64,000 nucleotides of DNA from Neorhizobium populisoli (GTDB taxonomy: Bacteria > Pseudomonadota > Alphaproteobacteria > Rhizobiales > Rhizobiaceae), in the NCBI RefSeq assembly GCF_019430945.1, contig NZ_JAHYCB010000010.1:1-64000 (forward strand). Direction: 5' to 3'. The first letter of the stretch is position 1; every line of letters begins with the position of its first letter. A program made the translations under genes and the position numbers. The notes beneath the pieces are model-generated. The model had not been told where the DNA came from, made no database searches, and saw only the letters and a program-made list of their open reading frames with translations. Shown piece by piece: positions 43,514-51,746 of this stretch.

Positions 43514-43723
43514 TTATCGACGGCTGGGTGCGGCATTGGTCGTCGGCCATCCGATGTCCTTGCGAATTTCGGTCGGAAGACCTTCCAGCATCTTTTCCGT
43601 CTGGCGACGGCGCCATGCTTCGCGAAGCGCGAGCACTGTCACGACTGCCGGGCGAATAAACGAAACGAACGGAGACGGCCGAAACCGGGAGCGTTCGCCC
43701 TCCTGATAAGTGATCATGGTCAT
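43514..43723 (-). CDS. DUF1127 family small protein
   Basis: A 69-residue protein whose C-terminal half is the DUF1127 motif: LREAWRRRQTEKMLEGLPTE followed by RKDIGW. The ATG at 43723 follows AAGGAGA. Short DUF1127 proteins are abundant in alphaproteobacteria. Some bind RNA or modulate phosphate, nitrogen and one-carbon responses, but most are uncharacterised. This one has an N-terminal extension of about 30 residues. It is divergent from the LysR gene at 43935. Confidence 0.85.
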   Translation of the reverse strand: MTMITYQEGERSRFRPSPFVSFIRPAVVTVLALREAWRRRQTEKMLEGLPTEIRKDIGWPTTNAAPSRR

Positions 43724-43934
43724 TGCGGTTCTCCTTGGGTGGTAGGAAGGCGGTGGATGTTGGGAGCATCTGCTTCACCGATCCATCAATCAATCGGATG
43801 CATGTTGTGCGTCTCATGAAATTCAGTTGTGTATCGACGCCTGCTTCCGATGATTTGGAGTATCTTCCCGATTTGACTTTCAATCAAACGAAATGATATG
43901 GTCTTTAAGTTCAGTTTTTTTGATGGAGATCGAA

Positions 43935-44831
43935 ATGACCGTGCCGTTTCGCCAGCCGCTTCCGCTGCTCGACAATGACGTGCTTCGAACCTTCGTGGCG
44001 ATTGCCGAGACCGGTAATTTCTCCACCGCCGCCGATGCGGTGTTGCGCACGCCGTCCGCCGTGTCGATGCAGATCAAGAAACTGGAAGAACAGCTGAAGA
44101 CGACGCTTTTCCTGCGTGATGCGCGCTCGGTGTCGCTGACTCAGCATGGGGAAATGCTGCTTTCCTATGCACGGCGGATGCTGGCGCTCTCCAACGAGGC
44201 GGTGTCACGATTCGTGATGCCGGAGCTTTCCGGCGTCGTGCGTCTTGGTGCGCCGGACGATATTGCCGAACGTCTATTGCCGAAGGTGCTGAAGCATTTC
44301 GGCGAGAGCTTTCCGAGCATCATGGTCGACGTTACCGTCGACATGAGCCTTGCGCTGAAGAAGCGGATGGACGAGCAGCGGCTCGACCTTGCGCTGATCA
44401 ACTGCGCGACCCGGCCATTCCCGACCGTCGGTGAGGTGATCCATACCGAACGGCTGGTCTGGGCCGGCGCCAAATGCGGCACCGCCCATATGCGCGATCC
44501 CCTGCCGATCTCGGTCTGGGAAGACGGTTGCGTCTGGCGTCAGGACGCCATCGCCCAGCTCGAACGGAACAAGCGCAACTACCGTATTGCTTATGCCAGC
44601 GCCCACACGATGGCGCAGCGCGCCGCCGTACTGTCGGACCTGGCGATTGCGCCGTTCCCGCTCTCCTATGTCACCAGCGACATGCAGATCCTCGGTGCCA
44701 AGGAAGGCCTGCCGGAACTGATCAACTTCGACATCCGTCTTCTGACCGCGCCGCAGCTTTCGCATCCCGCCAAGGCGGTTGCCGAAAGCATTCGCGAAGC
44801 GTTCGGGGCAATGGTGGCCGCCGCGGCCTGA
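43935..44831 (+). CDS. LysR-family transcriptional regulator
   Basis: A 298-residue LysR regulator started at the ATG at 43935, six bases after GGAGA (an upstream ATG at 43923 is less well placed). The helix-turn-helix (residues 8-65) contains NFSTAADAVLRTPSAVSMQI and LFLRDARSVSLTQHGEMLL. The effector domain follows. No target is obvious: the neighbours are the DUF1127 gene (divergent) and the corrinoid-activator gene (convergent). Confidence 0.92.
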   Translation: MTVPFRQPLPLLDNDVLRTFVAIAETGNFSTAADAVLRTPSAVSMQIKKLEEQLKTTLFLRDARSVSLTQHGEMLLSYARRMLALSNEAVSRFVMPELSGVVRLGAPDDIAERLLPKVLKHFGESFPSIMVDVTVDMSLALKKRMDEQRLDLALINCATRPFPTVGEVIHTERLVWAGAKCGTAHMRDPLPISVWEDGCVWRQDAIAQLERNKRNYRIAYASAHTMAQRAAVLSDLAIAPFPLSYVTSDMQILGAKEGLPELINFDIRLLTAPQLSHPAKAVAESIREAFGAMVAAAA

Positions 44832-44959
44832 ATTTGAGCCGTCGAAGCTGCTCGGATGACAGAGGATTGTGCTCGTTCGCTGTGGACCAATGCTCGGTAT
44901 GAAACCGAGCATGACGGAGATCGCGCCAAGCTTTCAAGGCCGATGGTGTAGTCGCGATG

Positions 44960-46981
44960 TCAATCGCGGCTTCTGCGTCGCCGGCGGCCGCCGTCGCCGG
45001 TTGCGTCGGCAATTGCCCTGCGTTCCGGCAGGGTTATGACCGTGGCAAGATTGGGGAAGGCATCGACCTTGTTCGGCAGCGCCATGGCGGCCACGAAATG
45101 TTCCTGGAATTTCGTTTCCAATGCGGTCTCGATCTTCTCGATCCGGGTGACCGTTTCCTCGATTTCTCGTCGATAGCCGCGATTGAGTAGGCACATGCGG
45201 GCGCCGGTACCGGCGGCGTTGCCGACCGCCTTGACCTTGGTGAGATCGCAATCGGGGATGAGGCCGAGGACCATTGCATATTTCGGATCGATGAACGTGC
45301 CGAAGGCACCGGCCAGGCCGATGCGATCGACATGGTCGACACCCTGCTTGTCCATCAGCAATTTTACGCCGGCATAAAGGGCGGCCTTGGCGAGCTGGAT
45401 GGCGCGCACGTCATTCTGGGTCACGGTGATGCGCGGTTCGCCGTCATGCAGAAGATAAGAGAAGGTGCGGCCGTTCTGGAGGATGCGCGGGCTGCGTTCC
45501 ATCAGCGAGCCGTCCACGACGCCATCTTCGGAGATGATGCCAGCGAGATACATTTCGGCAATGACCTCGATGATGGCGGAGCCGCAGATGCCGGTCACGC
45601 CGGTGGCCATTGCCGCTTCGGCAAAACCGGGCTCGTCCGACCATTGTTCGGTGCCGATGATGCGGAAGCGCGGTTCGAGCGTGACGGGATCGATGCGGAC
45701 GCGTTCGATGGCGCCGGGTGCGGCGCGCTGGCCGGACGAGATTTCAGCGCCTTCGAAGGCTGGGCCGGTCGGCGAGGAGGCGGCGACGACGCGGGTGGAA
45801 TTGCCGAGCACGATTTCCGCATTGGTGCCGATATCGACCATCAGCATCATCTCGTCTTGGCGATGCGGACCTTCCGACAGCGTCGCGGCGGCGGCATCGG
45901 CGCCGACATGGCCGGCGATGCAGGGGAGGAGATAGGTGCGGGTGCCTTCGCTCATCGGCAGGCCGATTTCGGCTGACTTTACCTGAACGGCGCCGGAAAC
46001 GGCCAATGCGAAGGGTGCGCCACCAAGTTCCGTCGGATCGATGCCAAGGAAGAGGTGGTGCATGATCGGGTTGCCGACGAAGACGCTGTCGAGGATGTCG
46101 GCGCGCGATACGCCGCCCTCGGCGCAGACCTTGTCGATCAGGCCGTTCAGTGCCTCGCGCACGGCGACCGTCATCGCCTCGCGGCCGTCGGGGTTCATCA
46201 TCACGTAGGAGACGCGGCTCATCAGGTCTTCGCCGAAGCGGATCTGTGGATTGGATGTGCCAGCGGAGGCCACAGTGCGGCCGGACAGCAGCGAGGACAA
46301 GTGCATGGCGATCGTCGTCGAGCCGATATCGCAGGCAATGCCATAGGCCTCGTTTTTGAGACCTGGATAAAGTGCAATCAGGCGAGGGCGGTCGTCTTCG
46401 CGGTCCTTGTGGATTGCCGCCGTCACCTTCCATTCGCCTTTTCGCAGAATCTGCTGCACCTTGGGAATGAGGTGGAAATCGACGTCGAGTTCGTCGAGAT
46501 GCCAGTCCTGCGCCAGCGCCGCCTTCAGCCGGTCGAGATCGCCGAGTGGCTTTTCCATGTCCGGCTCTTCGACTTCGACATAACACATGCGGATCGCCGC
46601 ATTGCGGTCGAACACCCGCTCGTCAGCCGCCTTGCGCACCACCTGGGCGTTGATCACCGTATCCTGCGGCACGTCGATGACGAGGTCGCCGAGGATCTGC
46701 GCCGAACAGGAGAGGCGTCGGCCGCCGGGCAGGCCGCGAACGCGATCATAACGCTCTTCCTTCGGGCCGACCGGAGACAGGTGATCGTCGGCGGACGTGA
46801 TGCCGTGCTTGGCGAAATTGCCTTCCTGCACCGAAACCTGACAGCGCCCGCAAGTCGCCCGCCCGCCGCAGACGCTCTCGACATAGACGCCAAGCTGGCG
46901 CGCGGCATCCAGCACCGACGTGCCGACCGGAAACCGGCCGCGTTTGCCCGACGGCATGAAGAGGACGAGGTGATCTTTCAT
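44960..46981 (-). CDS. Corrinoid-activating 2Fe-2S/ASKHA protein (DUF4445, RACo/RamA-like)
   Basis: A 673-residue protein. Residues 1-90 form a plant-type 2Fe-2S ferredoxin (SVCGGRATCGRCQVSV, fourth Cys in RRLSCSAQ). A linker and an ASKHA actin-like ATPase domain follow, with GIACDIGSTTIAMHL and MLMVDIGTNAEIVLGN as phosphate loops and LAGAFGTFIDP near the end. These proteins reduce inactive cob(II)alamin on corrinoid proteins back to cob(I) at the cost of ATP, keeping B12 methyltransferases active. The very C-terminus (residues 662-673, GDGGRRRRRSRD) is an Arg-rich tail like those on its presumed partners. A perfect palindrome lies 25 bp upstream of its start. Confidence 0.93.
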   Translation of the reverse strand: MKDHLVLFMPSGKRGRFPVGTSVLDAARQLGVYVESVCGGRATCGRCQVSVQEGNFAKHGITSADDHLSPVGPKEERYDRVRGLPGGRRLSCSAQILGDLVIDVPQDTVINAQVVRKAADERVFDRNAAIRMCYVEVEEPDMEKPLGDLDRLKAALAQDWHLDELDVDFHLIPKVQQILRKGEWKVTAAIHKDREDDRPRLIALYPGLKNEAYGIACDIGSTTIAMHLSSLLSGRTVASAGTSNPQIRFGEDLMSRVSYVMMNPDGREAMTVAVREALNGLIDKVCAEGGVSRADILDSVFVGNPIMHHLFLGIDPTELGGAPFALAVSGAVQVKSAEIGLPMSEGTRTYLLPCIAGHVGADAAAATLSEGPHRQDEMMLMVDIGTNAEIVLGNSTRVVAASSPTGPAFEGAEISSGQRAAPGAIERVRIDPVTLEPRFRIIGTEQWSDEPGFAEAAMATGVTGICGSAIIEVIAEMYLAGIISEDGVVDGSLMERSPRILQNGRTFSYLLHDGEPRITVTQNDVRAIQLAKAALYAGVKLLMDKQGVDHVDRIGLAGAFGTFIDPKYAMVLGLIPDCDLTKVKAVGNAAGTGARMCLLNRGYRREIEETVTRIEKIETALETKFQEHFVAAMALPNKVDAFPNLATVITLPERRAIADATGDGGRRRRRSRD

Positions 46982-47006
46982 GAGGCTTTCATTCGTACTA
47001 ACGTTT

Positions 47007-47023
47007 TACCCAAATGATGGGTA
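47007..47023. promoter_or_regulatory. Palindrome upstream of the corrinoid-activator gene
   Basis: TACCCA-AATGA-TGGGTA is a perfect 6-bp inverted repeat with a 5-base spacer. It is 25 bp before the start of the activator gene and 24 bp before the opposite hypothetical gene. It suits a repressor site for either; the regulator is unknown. Confidence 0.45.
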
Positions 47024-47047
47024 TTTCGGCAATTTTGGAGTGAAACT

Positions 47048-47521
47048 TTGTTAGGCCCGCTTTTTCTACTGGCCCTGCTTTCCGGCGATATCAGTTCGGA
47101 TCGATTCTCCCTTTCGAAAGATTTGTTGCCGTTCGGCGTGCCATCTGAGTTTGCGGACAGCAGGTCGCCCGTTCTAACCATTGAGGAGGTAGCCACCTGC
47201 TTCAGTACGTATGCCGTAGTCGAGAGAGCTCGCTTTAGGCTGGAAGTCGAACGTTTGAAGATGGCTGTCGATGAATCCCACGGCGTCATGAACACGCAAA
47301 GGCGTTTGAACAAGGCGCCGGTGGATGAACTGGATAAACAACTCGACGAGATCGAGAAGTCTGTTGCTGAAAACAGCAGCCTTACGAGGAATACGCGCGA
47401 GTTCTTGTCGCAACGGACGAAGTTCTTCAAGGAATACGCAGCATTCATCGAAGACTGTGGTGACAAGGCATACAGAGCATCCGACGTGCGGACACTTTTC
47501 CCCAATGGCGTCCCGAAGTGA
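47048..47521 (+). CDS. Hypothetical protein with coiled coil, possibly secreted
   Basis: A 157-residue frame starting at a TTG at 47048 after TTTGGAG. It opens with a short hydrophobic segment (LGPLFLLALLSGD) that could be a weak signal peptide. A charged helical region at residues 55-120 (ERARFRLEVERLKMAVDESH and DELDKQLDEIEKSVAENS) looks like a coiled coil. I do not recognise the family. Its base composition is less GC-rich than the neighbours, and it lies on the opposite strand inside the corrinoid gene set, suggesting a later insertion. Confidence 0.5.
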   Translation: MLGPLFLLALLSGDISSDRFSLSKDLLPFGVPSEFADSRSPVLTIEEVATCFSTYAVVERARFRLEVERLKMAVDESHGVMNTQRRLNKAPVDELDKQLDEIEKSVAENSSLTRNTREFLSQRTKFFKEYAAFIEDCGDKAYRASDVRTLFPNGVPK

Positions 47522-47584
47522 TGGGCCTGACCTGTCGCTGCCTTTTCCTTCAAGCTTTCTCTCCGAATTCGCTTTCAGGCCAAT

Positions 47585-48547
47585 CTATTCCGTTCTTGCC
47601 CCAGTGCCAGCCCGCGCTGCCCGTCCGCCACGGCGTCCGGCGGCGGCTGCCGGTGCGGGGGAAGCCGCAGCTGTGCCACCTTCGGCCGGCTTATAGTCGC
47701 GATAGGTCATGATCCAGTTGCCGCAGTTCTGATCGGTGCCGTTCAGGACGTTGGCGGCGCGAACGGCCTCCATTTCTTGCGGGCGGCAGGGGTTCATGAT
47801 GGCGCTGGTCATGCCGGCGCCGATGACCATGGGGATGAAGCCGGCGTTGATGCCGTGGCGATGCGGCAGGCCGAAGGAAATGTTTGAGAGGCCGCAGGTC
47901 GTGTTGACCTTGAGTTCTTCGCGCAGACGCCGCAGTAGCGCGAACACCTGCAGGCCGGCGGAGCCCAGTGCGCCGATCGGCATGACGAGCGGATCGACGA
48001 CGATGTCATGCGGCTTGATTCCGTAATCGGCGGCGCGTTCGACGATCTTCTTGGCGACGGCGAAACGGACGTCCGGGTCCATCGAAATGCCGGTCTCGTC
48101 GTTGGAGATCGCCACGACAGGCACGTCGTATTTCTTGCAGAGCGGCAGGATGGCTTCGAGCTTTTCTTCCTCGCCGGTGACGGAATTGACCAGCGGCCGG
48201 CCCTTGGCGACCTTCAAGGCTGCTTCGATCGCGGCGGTAACGGACGAGTCGATCGACAGCGGCACGTCGACAAGGCCCTGGACGATTTCGAGCGTCTTTA
48301 CGAGTAGGCCCGGCTCCGTCTCGTTGGGGTTGACCGAGGTGACGCCAGCGTTGACGTCCAGCATGGTGGCGCCAGCGGCGACCTGTTCCAGCGCGTCCCT
48401 GATGACCGTATCGAAATTGCCTTCGATCATCTCGGCCGCCAGCTTCTTGCGGCCGGTCGGGTTGATACGCTCGCCGATGACGCAGAAGGGCTGATCGAAG
48501 CCGATCACGACCTCGCGGGTGGCGGATGCGACGATGGTGCGGGTCAT
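47585..48547 (-). CDS. Methyltetrahydrofolate:corrinoid methyltransferase (pterin-binding, MtgA/AcsE-like)
   Basis: A 320-residue pterin-binding (DHPS-like TIM-barrel) protein. The opening FCVIGERINPTGRKKLA is the conserved start of MeTr/AcsE and the MetH folate domain. Further signatures are MLDVNAGV, PLSIDSS, NSVTGEEEK and TTCGLSNISFGLPHR. It moves a methyl group between a corrinoid protein and tetrahydrofolate; in a catabolic set this would be from the corrinoid to THF. Residues 304-320 form an RG-rich tail (GRRGGRAARAGTGARTE) preceded by an Ala/Pro linker, beyond the usual family end. The next gene upstream starts 366 bp away on the same strand. Confidence 0.93.
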   Translation of the reverse strand: MTRTIVASATREVVIGFDQPFCVIGERINPTGRKKLAAEMIEGNFDTVIRDALEQVAAGATMLDVNAGVTSVNPNETEPGLLVKTLEIVQGLVDVPLSIDSSVTAAIEAALKVAKGRPLVNSVTGEEEKLEAILPLCKKYDVPVVAISNDETGISMDPDVRFAVAKKIVERAADYGIKPHDIVVDPLVMPIGALGSAGLQVFALLRRLREELKVNTTCGLSNISFGLPHRHGINAGFIPMVIGAGMTSAIMNPCRPQEMEAVRAANVLNGTDQNCGNWIMTYRDYKPAEGGTAAASPAPAAAAGRRGGRAARAGTGARTE

Positions 48548-48610
48548 GCTGCTGGCTCCCTGATTCCCTTGGGCGCCCTCTCTCCCGGAGCGCCGAAATT
48601 GTTCTTGTGT

Positions 48611-48913
48611 TTATGCTGCCTCGCGGCCGCCGGCTTTCACCAGCGCCACAAGGCGTTCCTTGTCGTATGCAGCTTCGAACTCGGCGGCGGCCTTGTCGGC
48701 TTCCGCTTCGAGATCGTCGGAAACCGGTACCGGATCGGCTTTGCGCCATTCGGCGAGATAGTCGTCGGTTTCGGCGGCGCCGGTGCGCATCGCGCACATG
48801 TCGATCGCTTCCGTGAAGCGGAGCGACAGTTCCCGCTTGGCAGTCTGGCGACCCTTCTTGATGATCACCTGCGCCGGGATATCCCGCCAGTAGACGATGA
48901 TGCGGTCTGCCAT
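48611..48913 (-). CDS. PF13769-type (virulence factor) small protein
   Basis: A 100-residue protein started at the ATG at 48913. It begins ADRIIVYWRDIPAQVIIKKG and continues RELSLRFTEAIDMCAMRTG, the pattern of the small family annotated as virulence factor (PF13769). That name comes from an early plant-pathogen screen; no biochemical function is established. Its position between methyltransferase and formyltransferase genes suggests an accessory role in B12-dependent methyl transfer. A GTCGC/GCGAC dyad lies 63 bp upstream. Confidence 0.78.
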   Translation of the reverse strand: MADRIIVYWRDIPAQVIIKKGRQTAKRELSLRFTEAIDMCAMRTGAAETDDYLAEWRKADPVPVSDDLEAEADKAAAEFEAAYDKERLVALVKAGGREAA

Positions 48914-48976
48914 GCCTTGCTCCTTGGTTGATAGGCAGCATGCACGGGTGCGAGGCGGCGGACTGCGCTTGCCACG

Positions 48977-49002
48977 ACGTCGCACAGAGCAAAAAGCGAC
49001 GT
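48977..49002. promoter_or_regulatory. ACGTCGC/GCGACGT dyad upstream of the PF13769-type gene
   Basis: ACGTCGC-(12 bases)-GCGACGT is a perfect 7-bp inverted repeat, extended outward by CCAC and GTGG with a small offset. It lies between the formyltransferase-like stop (49022) and the PF13769-type start (48913). It resembles the dyads near 43387, 51592 and 61427. Confidence 0.45.
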
Positions 49003-49021
49003 GGCCACAGGAAGCGCGAGA

Positions 49022-49798
49022 TTACCAGATGCGCTTGGTGAGGCCGTGATAGGCCCAGGTCCAGATCGGCGGTGGAAAACGCAGTGCCGAAGGGCCTGTT
49101 GGCGCATAGGGCTTGAGCGTGCCGCTGATCGCGTCTTGCAGCGCCTGGACGCTGATATCGATACATGCGGCGGTCATCAGCAGTGGATAGGTGGCAAGAC
49201 TGTCCGAGCGTGATGGCGTCAGGCGTTTTTCGTAGAGCGTGCCGCCGGTATCGGTGCCCTTGTCGACCAGATGCACGGTCGCGCCAAAATTCTTTTCGTC
49301 GCGTTCGACCAGCGACCAGTAACCGCCCATCTGGCCGCGATACATGGGATTGATGCCGGCATGGAAGTTGATGATCGGGCAGGGGATCGCAGCGATCGTC
49401 GCCGGTGACAGGATGCGGCAGGAAACGGTGAAGACGGCGGCTGGCTTGAGACTTGTCACCATGGCGTGACAGGCGGGATCGTTGAGCGACGGAACGTGGG
49501 TAACCGAGATCGCACCATTCGGTTCTGCGGATAGGCCGTATTCGCGGATGATCTCTTCCGAGCGTTTCGCCGCGACGCTTTTGCCGAGGCGCGAGGCGAT
49601 CATCGTGGCGAGCTGGCCGAGTGCAGTGAACCAGCCGAAGCGTTTGGCACGACGTTTCAGCAGCCTGCCTTTCGATTCCGGCTCTTCCTGGATGACGTGC
49701 AGGTCGGGAAAACGTTTGGCGAGCGCATTGATCATGACCTGCGGATTGGTTCCGCCTGCTGTCATCACCACGATCCGGGATGATATCTGTTCCTGCAT
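49022..49798 (-). CDS. Formyltransferase-family protein
   Basis: A 258-residue protein started at the ATG at 49798, preceded by CGGAG; a start at 49885 or 49912 would overlap the DUF1638 gene. It has the formyl-transferase core: PIINFHAGINPMYRGQMGG (Asn and His of the active site) and VHLVDKGTDTGGTLYEKRL (catalytic Asp). The family transfers formyl groups from 10-formyl-THF to tRNA, GAR or sugar nucleotides. It is shorter than Met-tRNA formyltransferase and lacks its C-terminal domain. The location among one-carbon genes suggests folate handling, but the acceptor is unknown. Confidence 0.8.
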   Translation of the reverse strand: MQEQISSRIVVMTAGGTNPQVMINALAKRFPDLHVIQEEPESKGRLLKRRAKRFGWFTALGQLATMIASRLGKSVAAKRSEEIIREYGLSAEPNGAISVTHVPSLNDPACHAMVTSLKPAAVFTVSCRILSPATIAAIPCPIINFHAGINPMYRGQMGGYWSLVERDEKNFGATVHLVDKGTDTGGTLYEKRLTPSRSDSLATYPLLMTAACIDISVQALQDAISGTLKPYAPTGPSALRFPPPIWTWAYHGLTKRIW

Positions 49799-49850
49799 CA
49801 AGCTGCTCCGATCTGCAGCCGCACTTTTCTCGCCAAGCCCGAAGAAACGG

Positions 49851-50510
49851 TTAAGCCGAGCGTAACGCTTGCGTGAGATCGCCATACCCGGTGAGGCGAT
49901 ATTCGTATTCAAGGCCGAGATAATCCGCCGCCGCCCTGGCTTTTTCCTGCAGCGCTTCGTCTTCTTCCTGCGAGAGATAAACGAGCTTCCGGTAATTGCC
50001 GAAATACATCTCTTTCAGCTGTGGATGCCGGTTGAGGCCGAGCGGCTCGATGACGAAGGCCTCGAACTGGCGAGCCAGAAAGTCGGTGAGGAAGAAAGAG
50101 AAGATATCGTCGTCTGCGGTCTTCTCGAAAATCTCGTTACCGGAGAAGAAGGAATAACAGTGCGGTCCTTCGATGCGGGCAATGCCTTCTCGCTCGCACA
50201 GACGGTCGATATCGCCGCCGGTACCGCAATCCGCATAGGCGAAAAAGATCTTTTCAAAGCCTGCCCGACGCGCTTCTCCGACCGCTTTTTCAAGCCCCGG
50301 CACGATCTTTTGCGGGTAGGCGTGCCAGATCGCCGGCAGGCAATGGAGGTCGATATGGTCGAGGCCGGACTGGCGACAGACAGCGAGAATTTCACGCGCA
50401 ATCGCACCACACGCAATCACGTGAACTTTTTCGTGATTTGTACGTTCCTTAGCCGGAAAATCGGTTTCCACCGGATGCGGACTTTCCTGACCCATTCGAT
50501 CCATATCCAT
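49851..50510 (-). CDS. DUF1638 family protein
   Basis: A 219-residue protein with the DUF1638 landmarks VHVIACGAIAREIL, LHCLPAIWHAYPQKI, FFAYADCGTGGDIDRL and GPHCYSFFSGN. Several Cys and His residues are conserved in these blocks, suggesting metal binding. DUF1638 genes are repeatedly found with corrinoid methyltransferase genes, but no biochemical role is established. The start is uncertain: the first ATG (50510) lacks a strong ribosome binding site, and the conserved part begins at about residue 29. It is divergent from the entericidin-like gene with a 14-bp gap. Confidence 0.82.
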   Translation of the reverse strand: MDMDRMGQESPHPVETDFPAKERTNHEKVHVIACGAIAREILAVCRQSGLDHIDLHCLPAIWHAYPQKIVPGLEKAVGEARRAGFEKIFFAYADCGTGGDIDRLCEREGIARIEGPHCYSFFSGNEIFEKTADDDIFSFFLTDFLARQFEAFVIEPLGLNRHPQLKEMYFGNYRKLVYLSQEEDEALQEKARAAADYLGLEYEYRLTGYGDLTQALRSA

Positions 50511-50524
50511 CGGAGTAATCTATC

Positions 50525-50686
50525 ATGACGGCAAAGACAGTCACAGTGATCGCCGCGCTTTTCGCGATGACCGTTTCGCTCGCTTCCTGCGGTAACACGA
50601 TCCGCGGCATGGGCCAGGATACGGCCAATACCGTCAACGCCACCCAGGCGGCCGGCAAGAAGGTCGATCGCGCTGCCCGCAATTGA
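50525..50686 (+). CDS. Entericidin A/B family lipoprotein
   Basis: A 53-residue lipoprotein. The signal peptide ends in the lipobox LASC with Cys22 as the lipidated residue. The mature part GNTIRGMGQDTANTVNATQ then AAGKKVDRAARN is the typical entericidin repeat-like helix. In Escherichia coli, entericidins A and B form an antidote/toxin lipoprotein pair; in rhizobia, single copies are common and are probably stress-related envelope proteins. It lies on the opposite strand between DUF1638 and the corrinoid-protein gene. Confidence 0.85.
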   Translation: MTAKTVTVIAALFAMTVSLASCGNTIRGMGQDTANTVNATQAAGKKVDRAARN

Positions 50687-50773
50687 TCAGTAGCCGTCAG
50701 CCTCCAGCCGGCGGCGCGAATTTGCTGACGCATCGTGATTCCGAAAATCGTTCCGATTTCCGGGCAGATGCGA

Positions 50774-51475
50774 TCAGGCGCCGGCGGCGAGGCTGTTGTG
50801 CTTGCGGCGGATATAATCCTTGGCCGTTTCCACGGCGACCGCCGCATCACGGCAATAGGCATCGGCGCCCACTGCCTTGCCGAACTCCTCGTTGAGCGGA
50901 GCACCGCCGACGAGAACGATATAATCCTCGCGCATCCCCTTTTCCTTCAGCGTATCGATCACAACCTTCATGTAAGGCATGGTGGTGGTGAGCAGCGCCG
51001 ACATGCCAAGGATATCCGGCTTTTCCCGTTCGATCGCGTCGAGATAATTTTCGACCGGATTGTTGATGCCGAGATCGACGACGTCGAAGCCCGCACCCTC
51101 CATCATCATGCCGACGAGGTTCTTGCCGATGTCGTGGATATCGCCCTTGACGGTGCCGATAACCACCTTGCCGAGCTTCGGCGCGCCGGTTTCAGCGAGC
51201 AGCGGGCGCAGGATGAACATGCCGGCCTTCATGGCGTTGGCTGACAAGAGCACTTCCGGTACGAAAAGAATGCCGTCACGGAAGTCGATGCCGACGATGC
51301 GCATGCCTTCGACCAGCGCCTGGGTCAGGATGTCGTAAGGCGTCCAGCCGCGCTCCAGCAGGATATTGACGGCTTCCTCGATCTCCTCCTTCAATCCATC
51401 ATAAAGGTCGTCGTGCATCTGCTGCACGAGTTCCTCGTCGGAAAGTTCCGAAAGGATGATTTCGTCGTCGGACAT
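50774..51475 (-). CDS. Corrinoid (B12-binding) protein, MttC/MtbC-like
   Basis: A 233-residue methyl-carrier protein started at the ATG at 51475. The N-terminal helical cap (residues 10-95) is followed by the Rossmann B12 domain with GDIHDIGKNLVGMMMEGAG. His114 in D-x-H-x-x-G is the lower cobalt ligand. Later signatures are MSALLTTTMPYMKVVID and VLVGGAPLNEEF. It accepts a methyl group from the MttB-family enzyme encoded divergently (51747) and donates it to the folate methyltransferase. Its first 34 residues contain 14 acidic residues and one Lys, a striking contrast to the Arg-rich tails of its presumed partners. Confidence 0.95.
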   Translation of the reverse strand: MSDDEIILSELSDEELVQQMHDDLYDGLKEEIEEAVNILLERGWTPYDILTQALVEGMRIVGIDFRDGILFVPEVLLSANAMKAGMFILRPLLAETGAPKLGKVVIGTVKGDIHDIGKNLVGMMMEGAGFDVVDLGINNPVENYLDAIEREKPDILGMSALLTTTMPYMKVVIDTLKEKGMREDYIVLVGGAPLNEEFGKAVGADAYCRDAAVAVETAKDYIRRKHNSLAAGA

Positions 51476-51591
51476 GGGATGCTTCCCTTTGGGTTCGAGA
51501 GGGCGTTTCTCTACGACGGGAAGGCAAATCAGACGCTCCCCCGTCTTTCCTCTATCTGTACCTTCAAATCGCCTGGCAATTTCTTTCGTAT

Positions 51592-51633
51592 GCGACAGCA
51601 CCACGTCGGAAAAACGACGGAGTGCGATGTCGC
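51592..51633. promoter_or_regulatory. Nested dyads in the divergent corrinoid-protein/mttB control region
   Basis: The outer arms GCGACA (51592-51597) and TGTCGC (51628-51633) enclose the inner arms CGTCG (51604-51608) and CGACG (51615-51619) around GAAAAA. The element lies 117 bp before the corrinoid-protein gene and 113 bp before the mttB-family gene, nearly central in a 271-bp divergent region. It may be a shared operator. Confidence 0.5.
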
Positions 51634-51746
51634 GAAATGTCTGTCCTGCGCAAAATGGTGACGCAGAAAGGCAGGGCTCGACTTGCCGTTCGGCCTAGCA
51701 TGGCGCATCAGAACAGACGCGGCAATTGCGCGAGGTGAGGAACATC

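Noticed and set aside
46978..47553. 191-codon minus-strand frame opposite 47048-47521
   Set aside because: Ser/Lys-rich without domain features, and it overlaps the start of the ASKHA activator gene; the plus-strand frame has better start context and helix pattern.
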